Positions 1 to 8,670 of a DNA stretch of 64,000 nt are shown piece after piece. The stretch is from CBDDBX01 sp965225955. Lineage in GTDB: Bacteria > Acidobacteriota > Aminicenantia > UBA2199. The notes under the pieces were generated by a model that was given only the letters and a program-made list of their open reading frames with translations, was not told where the DNA came from and ran no database searches. How positions within the stretch are numbered: position 1 is the first letter of the stretch; each line of letters opens with the position of its first letter. Both the position numbers and the translations under genes were made by a program. The stretch spans positions 62,001 to 126,000 of the forward strand of contig CBDDBX010000014.1 in assembly GCA_965225955.1 (NCBI GenBank). Reading direction: 5' to 3'.

Positions 1-159
1 TCTCGGCCTTATGAAAACTCTACTATAAAAAGGTACCCCGGGATTGCATTGAAGAGATCTTATGATGGTTTTGCGAAGCTGGGGCGTGTGGATGAGGCTG
101 AACAGGCGAAGGAACTGCTTGAGCAGATTAATTCTAGCTCTGAAGAAGTCTCAGATTAA
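1..159 (+). CDS. C-terminal end of a TPR-like protein (partial)
   Basis: An open frame enters from the left edge in frame 1 and stops at TAA 157-159, leaving 52 residues. The end of the peptide (YDGFAKLGRVDEAEQAKELL) has the helix pattern of a tetratricopeptide repeat: aromatic, small residue, GR, then an alternating A/L helix. TPR repeats are protein-protein interaction modules. The start and most of the gene lie outside the window, so the overall function cannot be judged. It is followed by a short gap and a convergent gene. Confidence 0.55.
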   Translation, partial: SRPYENSTIKRYPGIALKRSYDGFAKLGRVDEAEQAKELLEQINSSSEEVSD

Positions 160-215
160 ATTACACCCTTAAGTTGGCGTCTATTGGTGCTAATTCGTGG
201 TTCCTGTTTTAGTTG

Positions 216-1223
216 TTAACTGGTAAGTTCTTTTACCTTCTTCTGTATCTTCATCCACTGAAGAGTAAGGAAGAAGGAGGGAACTCCCATTGGTTCCAGC
301 TCTATTGGGTCATCAAGAAATGTTCTGTAGTCTGTTTTGTGAAGAATTCTTCCTTCTACAGTGTGCCTGTCTATTTCATAAATTGCATCCTGTATCCACT
401 GATCTCCTGCAATTTCAGGTTCAGCATCTAAAATAATCTCTACAATGTCAAGAAGATTCATACGCCACTGGCCAAAAATAAAAAAGTTGGTAAGGTGGCG
501 AAACATGGGTTCTCCGGTAGTTGTTTTCCTGAAAACTTTATGGATCTCAAGATATCTGAGAGCATCTTTAATACGACTCTTTATTTCACTGGTTCTGAAA
601 TCCAGCGGAATGGAAGATAGAAGCGCAAGTGATGCAACAACTCCATGGTAACAGCTGACTGATTGCCAGCATCCGAAATTTGAAGGGCCGTGAAAAGACC
701 AGTTTTCATCACCACCAGCTCTATCCTCTTTATGATCAAATCTCTGATAGTTAACAATCCATTCTGCTACTCTGTTAACAAGGTCATTCTTTCCACAGCT
801 CATTTTTGCTATATGGGAAGCTGTAACCCCTGCATAACATGGGAGAATACCTGAACCACCGCTATTCCAGGAGATAACCCCGTCCAGAGTGTGATTGTTT
901 TTTATGTATTCTATAGCTTTTCTTACAGGTTCGTCTGAACAGTCCAGACCACATTTACTCATGAGAATCAGGGCATAAAGTGTGGGTATACCGGGTTTGC
1001 CTTTCTGGGTAACCGGAAAGCCTCCATCACTATTCTGAAGATCAAGCACTTTTTTAAGTGGGTGCCAGTCTTTAATATCGGCTCTTGTAACTGTACCAGA
1101 TCCTTCCGATCCTTCACTGCTGAATTCAATTGATGTCTGAAATCTTACAGGCGGTGGACTGGAGCTACTCATAAGCCAATCTATAATATCGTTTTTATAA
1201 CCCAGATTATTCTGATATATCAT
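216..1223 (-). CDS. prenyltransferase/squalene-cyclase-like alpha-alpha toroid protein
   Basis: 335 aa if started at the ATG at 1223, which follows GGAGGT closely; a longer frame to 1292 exists but has no comparable ribosome binding site. The repeated pattern LQNSDGGFPV near the N-terminus and the regularly spaced Gly/His/Trp-rich helices (GPSNFGCWQSVSCYHGV) resemble the alpha-alpha toroid of prenyltransferase/terpenoid-cyclase repeats (QW-like Q-x-x-DGG). I see no clear DxDD cyclase motif, so enzymatic cyclisation is not supported. Similar single-gene proteins are common and mostly uncharacterised. It is cytosolic by appearance, with no signal peptide. Its end faces the TPR fragment. Confidence 0.6.
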   Translation of the reverse strand: MIYQNNLGYKNDIIDWLMSSSSPPPVRFQTSIEFSSEGSEGSGTVTRADIKDWHPLKKVLDLQNSDGGFPVTQKGKPGIPTLYALILMSKCGLDCSDEPVRKAIEYIKNNHTLDGVISWNSGGSGILPCYAGVTASHIAKMSCGKNDLVNRVAEWIVNYQRFDHKEDRAGGDENWSFHGPSNFGCWQSVSCYHGVVASLALLSSIPLDFRTSEIKSRIKDALRYLEIHKVFRKTTTGEPMFRHLTNFFIFGQWRMNLLDIVEIILDAEPEIAGDQWIQDAIYEIDRHTVEGRILHKTDYRTFLDDPIELEPMGVPSFFLTLQWMKIQKKVKELTS

Positions 1224-1329
1224 ATTACCTCCGGTGTTCCCCATACAACCAGAAACAGCGGTTTTGTCTAACCGTCTTATAATAAGATACACGCTATTGG
1301 GTTTTAAATCAATTGACTGTTAAGGGATT

Positions 1330-2268
1330 TTACACAGAGCCGGACATAATCCCGAGGAACAGTTCAATACCAACGCAGCTTGAAAGAAAATATTCTTTAT
1401 GGTTACTAACAAGCTTTGCTGTCCAGTCAGTATCTCCTCCATCAATTACTTTCAGATATTCTCCGCTCTTTGTTTTAAGTTCTATAGCCATTGCTACATC
1501 CTGATAATAGCCAATACCGGATTTACGGGTCAGATCAAGTTCAGCTTTAAAAGAGGTTGTGCTGTTTATTGGATCAATTATATTTTCAGATAATCTTTTT
1601 CCGAGAGATGGGTTGAAGGGGGATAATTTGATTTTAATAAAATCTTCGGGAGCTTCATCAGGAAGATAGGTTTCAATAAGTTTCAGATAGAAATCTATAT
1701 GTTCCCTCAGTTCACTTATCATACTTTTATACCCAGCATCTCTTTTGCCTGCAGAAGTAACAGCAAAGATTGTAAAGTGTGAACTGTAAGCAGGGTTATC
1801 GAATTTCTGTGATCTGACAACCTGCTGGGAAGCTGCAAGTCTGACTGTAAAGTTGGGATTCTTTTTTCGTCTTAAAGCTGTTTCAAGAGCCATTGTGTTT
1901 GTAGGGTCTGCACAGACCTCAACATTTCTTATAGTAGAGAGTACCTTATTCTGGTCAACAGTTCCCAGTACAGAGCAACTTCCAAGAGGTGAAACCGGAG
2001 ATAATCTCATCTGGTCAAAGGTTTCAGGTAAAATTGTAAAAGCATATTTTTCCAGATCTATTATCTTAACCGGAGATACTCCTGCAGGAGGTACAAATCT
2101 GTTGTTTTTGTACTGATTAAGAACAGCTGCGGGAGTCAGGGATTCAACTCTGTGCTGAAATAGTTCAAGAAGAACAGATTGCTGATCTGTAGGTTTCAGT
2201 TTTTTCATCTTTTCCAGCAGAGCCGGAAGACATGCAGCTTTAAGAATTCTTTCTATTATTTTACTCAT
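1330..2268 (-). CDS. conserved-looking protein of unknown function
   Basis: 312 aa from the ATG at 2268 (AAGGTG lies about 6 nt upstream); an in-frame extension to 2316 lacks a ribosome site. I do not recognise a family with confidence. The middle holds a striking block, SPVSPLGSCSVLGTVDQNK followed by a VRNVE-like strand and DPTNTMALETALRRK, which looks like an enzyme core. The arrangement of strands and an Arg-rich helix is loosely reminiscent of class II aminoacyl-tRNA synthetase-like folds, but this is only an impression. No signal peptide or membrane segment. It sits just upstream of a deformylase on the same strand with an 80-nt gap, so it need not be co-transcribed with it. Confidence 0.5.
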   Translation of the reverse strand: MSKIIERILKAACLPALLEKMKKLKPTDQQSVLLELFQHRVESLTPAAVLNQYKNNRFVPPAGVSPVKIIDLEKYAFTILPETFDQMRLSPVSPLGSCSVLGTVDQNKVLSTIRNVEVCADPTNTMALETALRRKKNPNFTVRLAASQQVVRSQKFDNPAYSSHFTIFAVTSAGKRDAGYKSMISELREHIDFYLKLIETYLPDEAPEDFIKIKLSPFNPSLGKRLSENIIDPINSTTSFKAELDLTRKSGIGYYQDVAMAIELKTKSGEYLKVIDGGDTDWTAKLVSNHKEYFLSSCVGIELFLGIMSGSV

Positions 2269-2347
2269 ATGACACCTTCTTGTTAACAGGTTATATTTAT
2301 AAAAAACAAAAGGCAAGAATTAAGTTTTTTTTATTAAATGAGAGGGT

Positions 2348-2860
2348 TCAGGTTGTTTTGAATAAGTTGAATTTATTCATGTTGTATCTGAAGGCGTTAC
2401 TGTCTATTGCACGATGAACTGCTACAATTCCTTCAAGATGATCAAATTCGTGCTGAACAAGCTCTGCAAGATCCCCTTCAAATTCCTGTGTCTGTTTCTG
2501 CCAGTTCAGATCCCTGTATTGAAGAATACATCTTCTGTATCTCATTACTTTTACTTCCAGTCCGGGAAAACTCATACAGTCATCCCATATCTCAAACATT
2601 CTGTTATCAGGATAACTTATTTCGGGGTTTATCATGGTTGTGGATTCATCGTTTATGTACATATGTATTATCCGGTAGGGTTCCCCTATCTGCGGTGCAG
2701 CGATAGCCCTGCCGAATCCATGTGTTTCAATAAAATCCAGAATAGTGTCGTGAAGATCCTGTGAGATCTCTCTGCCTTTCTGAAGCTGGTCTTCAGACAG
2801 TTCCCGGCTCTTCTGGATAAGTTCTTTCCTGCCCAGTAGGAGTATTGGTTTTACTGCCAT
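2348..2860 (-). CDS. def: peptide deformylase family protein
   Basis: 170 aa. All three deformylase motifs are visible: GRAIAAPQIG (residues 50-59), DDCMSFPG with metal-ligand Cys95 (usual form EGCLS), and QHEFDHLEG with His137 and His141 as metal ligands and Glu138 as catalytic base. The family removes the formyl group from N-formylmethionine of nascent proteins. The altered second motif (DDCMS) and the position downstream of an acetyltransferase and a nitroreductase rather than fmt suggest a secondary, non-housekeeping deformylase. Its start overlaps the upstream acetyltransferase stop by one base (TAATG), so the two are translationally coupled. Confidence 0.85.
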   Translation of the reverse strand: MAVKPILLLGRKELIQKSRELSEDQLQKGREISQDLHDTILDFIETHGFGRAIAAPQIGEPYRIIHMYINDESTTMINPEISYPDNRMFEIWDDCMSFPGLEVKVMRYRRCILQYRDLNWQKQTQEFEGDLAELVQHEFDHLEGIVAVHRAIDSNAFRYNMNKFNLFKTT

Positions 2861-3381
2861 TACTCTCTCCTTCTATTCATTAATATATATGACGGATGTT
2901 GAAGTCCTGTTGGTTCATAATATTCATCGTGGGTATATTTAAAGCCAAGTTTATTCAGAAGGACAGCAGAACTTTTATTCGCCGGATTGTGACCTGCAAA
3001 AAGTCCGTTTACCCAGAGTTGATTAAATGCATAATCTATTACCCGAAGGGCAGCTTCTGATGCAAATCCTTTTCGCCACTTATCAGAGCATATATGAAAA
3101 CCAATCTCAAGGATTCTTTCTTCTGCTTTGTATTCTCTCAAACCGCAGCAACCAACGAAATCTGAATCACTAAGATTGAAAACAGGCCAGTAGTGTAAAT
3201 CGCCTCTATCTATTTCAGTCCTGAGTTTGTTCAGAATATCAGCTTCTGTAAGTTCCTCTCTCGCATCTATAAACTGTGTAACCAGAGGGTCACCCCACAA
3301 CTTTTCTGCAAACTCAAGATCCCCGGTCTTCCATTTACGAAATCCCAGACGTTCTGAAGTGAGAAAGAATTCTCCTACCAC
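2860..3381 (-). CDS. GNAT acetyltransferase, RimJ/RimL type
   Basis: 173 aa. The N-terminus reads LTSERLGFRKW, the typical opening of the RimJ/RimL-like GNAT group (L-x-T-x-R-L-x-L-R). The acetyl-CoA region is HICSDKWRKGFASEAALRV and the C-terminal part has the usual N-x-x-S-x-x-LLxKLGF motif (NKSSAVLLNKLGF). It probably acetylates a small molecule or a protein N-terminus; the substrate is unknown. It overlaps the nitroreductase upstream by 7 nt and the deformylase downstream by 1 nt, so these three genes with the flavoprotein form one minus-strand operon. Confidence 0.85.
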   Translation of the reverse strand: MVGEFFLTSERLGFRKWKTGDLEFAEKLWGDPLVTQFIDAREELTEADILNKLRTEIDRGDLHYWPVFNLSDSDFVGCCGLREYKAEERILEIGFHICSDKWRKGFASEAALRVIDYAFNQLWVNGLFAGHNPANKSSAVLLNKLGFKYTHDEYYEPTGLQHPSYILMNRRRE

Positions 3382-3884
3382 TTGTCGTCTCCGTGAATCC
3401 GGTCTCTTTTATAACGGACAACAGGCTTTTTTGCTTCAGCAGGATAACCAACAGGAATCAGTGCAAAAGGCACTATATTCTGAGGAATATTTAATATATC
3501 TCTTATTTTTGAACACCTGTCTTCTTCTGGATATATACCTGTCCATACTGCTCCAAGTTCCATTGAGTGAGCTGCCAGAAGAATATTCTGGGTAGCTGCA
3601 CTACAGTCCTGAACCCAGAACTCCGGATATATACCGTTGTCAGGATCTCCGCATACCACTATAACCAGAGGAGCTTTTGATGCCATCTTTGCGTAGGGAT
3701 GAGCTTCAGCAAGCCTGTCTTTTAGATCACTGCTATGAACCATAATAAAGTGCCATGGTTGCTGGTTACCAGCAGATGGTGCTGCCATTGCTGCTTTAAG
3801 CAGTTGGTGCTCTGACTCATCAGAAATAGCTTCATTCTGAAAATCACGAATACTTCTTCTTGTTAGAATTGTTTCAATATTCAT
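3375..3884 (-). CDS. nitroreductase family FMN protein
   Basis: 169 aa, the length of small nitroreductases. Motifs: TRRSIRDF near the N-terminus (FMN phosphate binding), PSAGNQQPWHFI (residues about 35-47), GAVWTGIYPEE in the second half and PVGYP followed by a basic C-terminus. Enzymes of this family use FMN and NAD(P)H to reduce nitro groups, quinones or flavins. It lies 11 nt downstream of a flavodoxin-fold gene, which suggests a shared redox role in an anaerobe. Cytosolic; no unusual residues seen. Confidence 0.88.
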   Translation of the reverse strand: MNIETILTRRSIRDFQNEAISDESEHQLLKAAMAAPSAGNQQPWHFIMVHSSDLKDRLAEAHPYAKMASKAPLVIVVCGDPDNGIYPEFWVQDCSAATQNILLAAHSMELGAVWTGIYPEEDRCSKIRDILNIPQNIVPFALIPVGYPAEAKKPVVRYKRDRIHGDDKW

Positions 3885-3895
3885 TAACCACTCCT

Positions 3896-4531
3896 CTATC
3901 TTATGAAGTTCATCATGACTGTTTCCGGGGTTTCCGGCTGTGGCACAGTCTCTTTTGATACTTCAAGGGATTTCATTAACCACACCATATTTTTACCAAG
4001 ATTAGCCATTGTCTGCAACCCTTCAACATCCTGGGATACTTCTCCCGGAGTGAGGCCAAATCCCATATTCCAGTAACTTGAACCGACTATTATCATCTGG
4101 TTTATTGTGAACCATGAATTCATTGTGTGAAATGCCGGCACAGCTCCGGCTCTTCTGACAGCTACAATTGAGGCTCCTGTTTTTCTTTTAAGAAAATTAC
4201 CGTTTACAAAATTTACAAAACTTGTTCTGTCAATGAAACTTTTCATCTGACCGCTTACGTCAGCGCAATATACAGGCGATGCCAGGATTATACCATCGGC
4301 GCTCTTCATCTTTTCAAGCCATCCGTTGACTCCGTCATTCGTAATAACACATTTGCCATCCAGTTTTTCTGCACATTTGCCACAGGCGGTGCAGCCTGAA
4401 ACAGGCTTCTTTGCGATATCACAGGCTTCAGTTCTGATTCCTTTACTCTCCAGTTCTTCAAGAACGCGGTTAATGAGAAATTTAGTGTTTCCGTTTGTAT
4501 TAGGACTACCATTGAATGCTACAACCTTCAT
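3896..4531 (-). CDS. flavodoxin-fold NAD(P)H-dependent FMN reductase / iron-sulfur flavoprotein
   Basis: 211 aa. The N-terminus has the FMN-phosphate loop FNGSPNTNGNTKFL; residues about 45-62 read GCTACGKCAEKLDGKC, a Cys cluster typical of the iron-sulfur-flavoprotein branch; then ASPVYCADVSGQMKSFIDR, the standard second FMN contact. Such proteins shuttle electrons or reduce quinones and oxidants in anaerobes. It has a strong GGAGGAAAT ribosome site. It is the first gene of a four-gene minus-strand operon (flavoprotein, nitroreductase, GNAT, deformylase). Two interleaved inverted repeats lie directly upstream. Confidence 0.88.
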   Translation of the reverse strand: MKVVAFNGSPNTNGNTKFLINRVLEELESKGIRTEACDIAKKPVSGCTACGKCAEKLDGKCVITNDGVNGWLEKMKSADGIILASPVYCADVSGQMKSFIDRTSFVNFVNGNFLKRKTGASIVAVRRAGAVPAFHTMNSWFTINQMIIVGSSYWNMGFGLTPGEVSQDVEGLQTMANLGKNMVWLMKSLEVSKETVPQPETPETVMMNFIR

Positions 4532-4544
4532 ATTTCCTCCTTTC

Positions 4545-4597
4545 CGGTAAGAAGATTCTGATAAGTTGAGTTACCGTAAATAGAATATTTATCAGAA
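4545..4597. promoter_or_regulatory. two interleaved inverted repeats upstream of the flavoprotein operon
   Basis: CGGTAA (4545-4550) pairs with TTACCG (4571-4576), and TTCTGATAA (4556-4564) pairs perfectly with TTATCAGAA (4589-4597). The arms are interleaved, so they cannot form one simple hairpin. They lie 14-66 nt before the start codon at 4531. They could be two operators or a pseudoknotted leader; nothing in the sequence decides between these. Confidence 0.4.
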
Positions 4598-4630
4598 ATC
4601 GGGAAATTTCAACAAGTCTCTGAAAGTGGA

Positions 4631-5269
4631 TCAGAACTTACATGCAGATAGGTTTTCTTCCAGGTTTTTAAAGAACATTCCTGCATGGAGGCCATCAGAA
4701 AGAGCGTGGTGAGCATGGAAAGATACAGGCATCTTAACCTTACTGCTTTCTTCAAAATATTTGCCAAAAAATATTTTGGGAATTGAGGTGGCAGGGCCTG
4801 AATGGCGTTCAGGGATAATGCTGGTAAAGCTTACCCAGGGAATTGATGAGTAGTGAACCATATCCATTCTGGTTTCTGAAAGATCTATAGAGAGTCCTTT
4901 TGCTTCTTTGACCCTTCTGACTTCTGCTTCGGCATCTCCCAGAAACTCTCCGAAATTTTCTCTGTATTCAAAAATTGAGAATCCGAAAGTACCATCCTCT
5001 CTTCCAATGGTGGAGGAGCCGTGGACAGTATCGAATACTACTACATTTTCATCTTCAAATCTCATTTTCAGATTTTCAACACTGTTAACTGCTTTGAGAG
5101 AGGCGTGTAGGTAGTATAGAAAAAAGGATACTTTCTCTGATTTACAGAATCTGATAGCTTCCTGACACTCTACATTTGCAGTAATGCCATAAACCGGATC
5201 TGAACAACCCATAAAGAGCTGAAACTGCTCTTTTCTGTTCCAGGTATCTATATTAACTACTCTTTTCAT
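4631..5269 (-). CDS. chloramphenicol acetyltransferase (CatA-like) family protein
   Basis: 212 aa, the usual CAT monomer length. The C-terminal active-site block reads HHALSDGLHAG, with His188 as the expected catalytic base and Asp192 as the structural Asp (HHxxxDG). The N-terminus has the typical WNRKEQFQLFM pattern. True CATs transfer acetyl from acetyl-CoA to chloramphenicol. Many chromosomal anaerobe members of this family act on unknown substrates, so resistance should not be assumed. The ribosome site is weak. It stands alone, with about 30 nt to the upstream GNAT gene on the same strand. Confidence 0.85.
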   Translation of the reverse strand: MKRVVNIDTWNRKEQFQLFMGCSDPVYGITANVECQEAIRFCKSEKVSFFLYYLHASLKAVNSVENLKMRFEDENVVVFDTVHGSSTIGREDGTFGFSIFEYRENFGEFLGDAEAEVRRVKEAKGLSIDLSETRMDMVHYSSIPWVSFTSIIPERHSGPATSIPKIFFGKYFEESSKVKMPVSFHAHHALSDGLHAGMFFKNLEENLSACKF

Positions 5270-5302
5270 TGGTAGTTAATCTATATAAAAGAGTCTCTCT
5301 TG

Positions 5303-6091
5303 TCAAGGATTGCAGATATATATTGAACTTCTGCATATTTTCTTAAAACCTATGGATTTGTAAACACTCTGCCCCGATTCAGTAGCCCATAAGGTGCATA
5401 GATCCCACTCATATGGGTTGTTCAGGAGAGCGTAGTTGCAGATAGCAGTTCCAAACCCCTGTTTCCGGTATGCCGGATCTACTGCAATATTTGCAAGGGT
5501 AATGGAATTCTCTCCTTTAAATATTGATGCAGATGCTACAGGTTTCTTATCTATAAAACCTGTATAGTGTCGCCATTTTTTTGCTCCGTAATAACCTGCA
5601 GATTCGACCATTTCTATCCAGAAAGCTTCATCTGCAGGATTAAAATGGTAGAGGTGGGTAGTTATCCGGCTCCACTCTTTAAGTTGTTCTCTGTTCTCAA
5701 CCTGTTTCACGGTAAAGTTTTCCTGTTCAGGGATAGGTTTAAAATCTTTTTTAAGAAGTACCATTCCTTCAGGCTCTGAAGCTTTTTTAAAGCCTTTTAA
5801 GTTAAATATTTTTTCATATTCTCCGGGAAGAGTAACTGCTGCAGGCCAGAACATAAGAGGTACATTTTTTTCTGACGCCAGTTTATACAGTGAGTCGGGA
5901 ACTGATGGGAATGCTTCCTTTATATCTGATGCAGGATCAAAAATAATGTTGAAGAGAGGATTGTTAATGTCAGTAACAATATAGCTGAAATTATCACTCT
6001 TATTAAACTCTGCACGATTCCATGGAGCTCTTGTTAATATATTCTGATTGGAGTTGTTACTAAGCTCCTGTTTAAAGTATTCCCTGTTCAT
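5303..6091 (-). CDS. GNAT family acetyltransferase with N-terminal extension
   Basis: 262 aa. The C-terminal half is a GNAT domain: a strand, then NIAVDPAYRKQGFGTAICN (acetyl-CoA pyrophosphate loop R-x-x-G-x-G/A), then YKSIGFKKI near the end. The first 120 residues are an extra domain without a motif I recognise; together they resemble the two-domain GNATs of which the N-terminal half is a degenerate GNAT fold. Substrate unknown. It lies in the same direction as the CAT-like gene with a 33-nt gap and may be co-transcribed. Confidence 0.8.
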   Translation of the reverse strand: MNREYFKQELSNNSNQNILTRAPWNRAEFNKSDNFSYIVTDINNPLFNIIFDPASDIKEAFPSVPDSLYKLASEKNVPLMFWPAAVTLPGEYEKIFNLKGFKKASEPEGMVLLKKDFKPIPEQENFTVKQVENREQLKEWSRITTHLYHFNPADEAFWIEMVESAGYYGAKKWRHYTGFIDKKPVASASIFKGENSITLANIAVDPAYRKQGFGTAICNYALLNNPYEWDLCTLWATESGQSVYKSIGFKKICRSSIYICNP

Positions 6092-6179
6092 CTTCTGAAT
6101 ATTAGGCCTGAAATACTATAGTGTCAATAGATTTTCTGATGATATATAATCGTACATTATGAAAGATACCGGAGGATTA

Positions 6180-6614
6180 ATGGATTACAGGATTTATGAT
6201 AAAAGTGTAAAACCTGATGAGAGTGTAATTGTCGAGCGTATTGGAACTGAAGGCTGGAAGATATGGCAGGCAGTTACAGGATTTATAGATGAGAATTATC
6301 CTGGAGTATTTACTTTTGATGACTGGCTTTATGGAAAGAAGTATGGATGGTACCTCAGATTTAAGAAATCAAAATCATACTGTACTCTCTATCCTGCAGA
6401 AAACAGTGTAGTAATTCAGATTGTTTTTGGTAAAGCAGAACGGGATAAAGCAGAGTCGCTTCTTGATGAACTTCACCCATTACTGAGAGAAGCTTATGAA
6501 GAGGCAGAAACTTACCATGATGGAAAGTGGCTCTTTATAGAGCTGAATAATGAAATTCTTGAAGATATAAAGCGTCTGCTAACTGTAAAAAGGAAGCCAA
6601 AGCCTCTTAAATAA
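6180..6614 (+). CDS. DUF3788-like protein
   Basis: 144 aa from the ATG at 6180, chosen because GGAGG is at 6171-6175; a start 21 nt earlier is possible but unsupported. The sequence YGWYLRFKKSKSYCTLYP followed by VIQIVFGKAE matches my memory of the DUF3788 family, small cytosolic proteins of about 140 aa whose function is unknown. The first third is acidic and aromatic (WKIWQAVTGFIDENYP). It is transcribed away from the acetyltransferases and ends 2 nt from the convergent phosphatase-like gene. Confidence 0.75.
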   Translation: MDYRIYDKSVKPDESVIVERIGTEGWKIWQAVTGFIDENYPGVFTFDDWLYGKKYGWYLRFKKSKSYCTLYPAENSVVIQIVFGKAERDKAESLLDELHPLLREAYEEAETYHDGKWLFIELNNEILEDIKRLLTVKRKPKPLK

Positions 6615-6616
6615 GT

Positions 6617-7051
6617 TCAGATCTGGTTACTGGTAAGCCAGTTGTTGAGTTTCTCCTTAATCTTATCTCTGGTAGCTGCAAAATCATCTATAGATGCATT
6701 CTCTTTTGAAACCGGATCTTCCACAGGCCAGTAAAGTAATCTCTGCTGCGGCATACCGGGCCACATTACAGGGCAGAGTTCATGAGCCTGTTTACAGACT
6801 ACAATAATTACGCTGAAACTCACTCTTCCGAGAAATTTGTCTACACCTTCAGGTTTCTTATCTGAAATATCTATGCCATCAGATTTCATAACTTCAACTG
6901 CCATTGGATGTACTTCTCTGGCAGGTTTAAGACCTGCACTGAAAGCTTCAAATCTTTCTCCAGCCATACTATTTAGATAGCCCTCAGCCATCTGGCTTCT
7001 GCAGGTATTGCCTATGCACAGGAACAGTACCTTCTTTTTTGTATCACTCAT
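6617..7051 (-). CDS. arsC: thioredoxin-type arsenate reductase / LMW phosphatase family
   Basis: 144 aa from the ATG at 7051, preceded by GGAGGAAATA; the frame extends to 7096 without support. The P-loop VLFLCIGNTCRSQ has nucleophile Cys12 and Arg18. A second pair, Cys86 and Cys93, has the same seven-residue spacing as Cys82/Cys89 of the thioredoxin-coupled ArsC family, and YWPVEDP follows. This supports arsenate reduction by a three-cysteine relay rather than a plain tyrosine phosphatase. No arsenite pump or ArsR gene is adjacent, so the role in resistance is uncertain. Confidence 0.8.
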   Translation of the reverse strand: MSDTKKKVLFLCIGNTCRSQMAEGYLNSMAGERFEAFSAGLKPAREVHPMAVEVMKSDGIDISDKKPEGVDKFLGRVSFSVIIVVCKQAHELCPVMWPGMPQQRLLYWPVEDPVSKENASIDDFAATRDKIKEKLNNWLTSNQI

Positions 7052-7210
7052 TATTTCCTCCGCAATCTTATCTGAAAAATTATAGTTATCCTGCAAATGT
7101 TAGCTTAGTTTAAAGATCCTGTAATAGAAGAGGAAAGCCGGTAAATTCATTCAATAGTTGAATTAAGGTGACTTCTCTGTTTAAATATCTTCGGATACGG
7201 GAGAGACGAT

Positions 7211-8545
7211 ATGAATAGCACATCAACAGATGCAATACTGGAGAGTATTTCCGATGGCGTTTTTACTGTGGACTCTGAATGGAGAATAACCTCTTTTAAC
7301 AGAGCTGCTGAAGAGATAACAGGAATAAAACGTTCAGAAGCTATCGGGAGCCTGTGTTCTGAAGTTTTCCGTTCCAGTATGTGTGAAACCGGATGTGCAC
7401 TCAGAAAGACCCTTGAGAGCGGTACTCCTATAATAAACAGAACCGGTTATATTATAAATGCCAATGGCACAAAAGTACCTGTCAGTGTATCAACAGCAGT
7501 ACTGAAAGATAGTAGTGGAAATATTATCGGAGGTGCAGAAACTTTCAGGGATCTTTCAGAAATTGAGACTCTGAGAAATGAACTTAGAGGTAGGTTCAGA
7601 ATTGGGGATATGGTTAGTTACAGCCCTTCAATGAGGCCGGTGTTTGAACTACTTCCCGCATTAGCCGGAAGCAGTACTACTCTTCTCATACAGGGGGAAA
7701 CCGGTACAGGTAAAGAGGTAGTTGCCCGGACAGTTCACAATACAGGGCCCCGTAAATCTGAACCTTTTGTAGCAGTTAATTGTGGAGCTCTTCCTGACAA
7801 TCTTCTGGAATCAGAACTTTTTGGTTATAAAAAAGGAGCTTTTACCGGAGCAGTGTCCGATAAACCCGGGAGGTTTGAGCTTGCAGGAAAAGGCACTATT
7901 TTTCTGGATGAAATTGGAGAGATAAGTCCTGCGATTCAGGTTAAACTTCTGCGGGTTCTTCAGGAACACAGTTATGAACCTCTTGGAGGAACAGCTACTC
8001 TTAAAACCGAAGCCAGAGTTATTGCTGCAACCAATAGAAATCTGTCAGAGATGGTAAAAGATGGTGAATTCAGACAGGATCTTTTCTACAGAATTAATGT
8101 TATCCCTCTTCAGCTCCCTCCTCTGAGAGAGAGAAAAGAGGATATACCTTTTCTGATAGACCATTTTATTAAAAGATTTAACCATATACAGAACCGGGAG
8201 ATAACCGGGGTATCAAAAGAGGCTCTGGCGTTTCTGGGAACCCACAGCTGGCCTGGCAATGTGAGAGAGCTGGAAAATATAATTGAAAGAGCCTTTGTAC
8301 TGTGCAGTGGTACTCTGATAGCTGAAGAGCATCTCCCGGGAGAGCTTAAAAGGGGAGAATCTGTTTCACCTTCAGGAGATAGCATAAGCAGTGTAAGATC
8401 TGCTGCAGAGATTCAATCGATTGTGGATGCTCTTAAAAGGAACGGATATAATCGTACCGCAGCTGCCAGAGATCTTGGTATTCACAAAACCACTCTCTAC
8501 AGAAAACTGAATAGACTGGGTATAAAAATCGAAGAGTTGCAGTAG
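7211..8545 (+). CDS. PAS-AAA-Fis sigma-54-dependent activator of the Orp-type cluster
   Basis: 444 aa. A PAS domain covers about residues 5-115 (ILESISDGVFTVDSEWRI, then VPVSVSTAVLKD). The AAA+ domain has Walker A GETGTGKE, the intact sigma-54 contact loop GAFTGA, Walker B TIFLDEIGEIS and the R-finger region. The C-terminus is a Fis-type helix-turn-helix (NGYNRTAAARDLGIHKTTLY). It would sense a signal, perhaps redox, through PAS and activate RNA polymerase-sigma-54. The next operon begins with a good -24/-12 promoter and inverted repeats, so this is very likely its dedicated regulator, as for the orp cluster of Desulfovibrio vulgaris. Confidence 0.92.
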   Translation: MNSTSTDAILESISDGVFTVDSEWRITSFNRAAEEITGIKRSEAIGSLCSEVFRSSMCETGCALRKTLESGTPIINRTGYIINANGTKVPVSVSTAVLKDSSGNIIGGAETFRDLSEIETLRNELRGRFRIGDMVSYSPSMRPVFELLPALAGSSTTLLIQGETGTGKEVVARTVHNTGPRKSEPFVAVNCGALPDNLLESELFGYKKGAFTGAVSDKPGRFELAGKGTIFLDEIGEISPAIQVKLLRVLQEHSYEPLGGTATLKTEARVIAATNRNLSEMVKDGEFRQDLFYRINVIPLQLPPLRERKEDIPFLIDHFIKRFNHIQNREITGVSKEALAFLGTHSWPGNVRELENIIERAFVLCSGTLIAEEHLPGELKRGESVSPSGDSISSVRSAAEIQSIVDALKRNGYNRTAAARDLGIHKTTLYRKLNRLGIKIEELQ

Positions 8546-8592
8546 TAGCTATTCTGCTACTGTCGCAACGCCTATGGTTGCATTTATGCAAC
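8536..8592. promoter_or_regulatory. candidate activator-binding inverted repeats (UAS)
   Basis: The segment holds four GTTGC/GCAAC half sites. GTTGCATTTATGCAAC (8577-8592) is a perfect 7-bp-arm palindrome with a 2-nt centre. GTTGC (8536-8540) pairs with GCAAC (8565-8569) as the ends of a longer imperfect inverted repeat that spans the stop codon of the activator. They lie 79-135 nt upstream of the -24 element, the usual distance for an enhancer bound by a sigma-54 activator. The longer repeat might instead help terminate transcription. Confidence 0.55.
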
Positions 8593-8670
8593 GCTTCTGG
8601 TAATTCCAATTAAAATAAATTATTCAAAAACCTTTTGCTGATACCACTTTTCCGCTTTTAACTGATTTTC

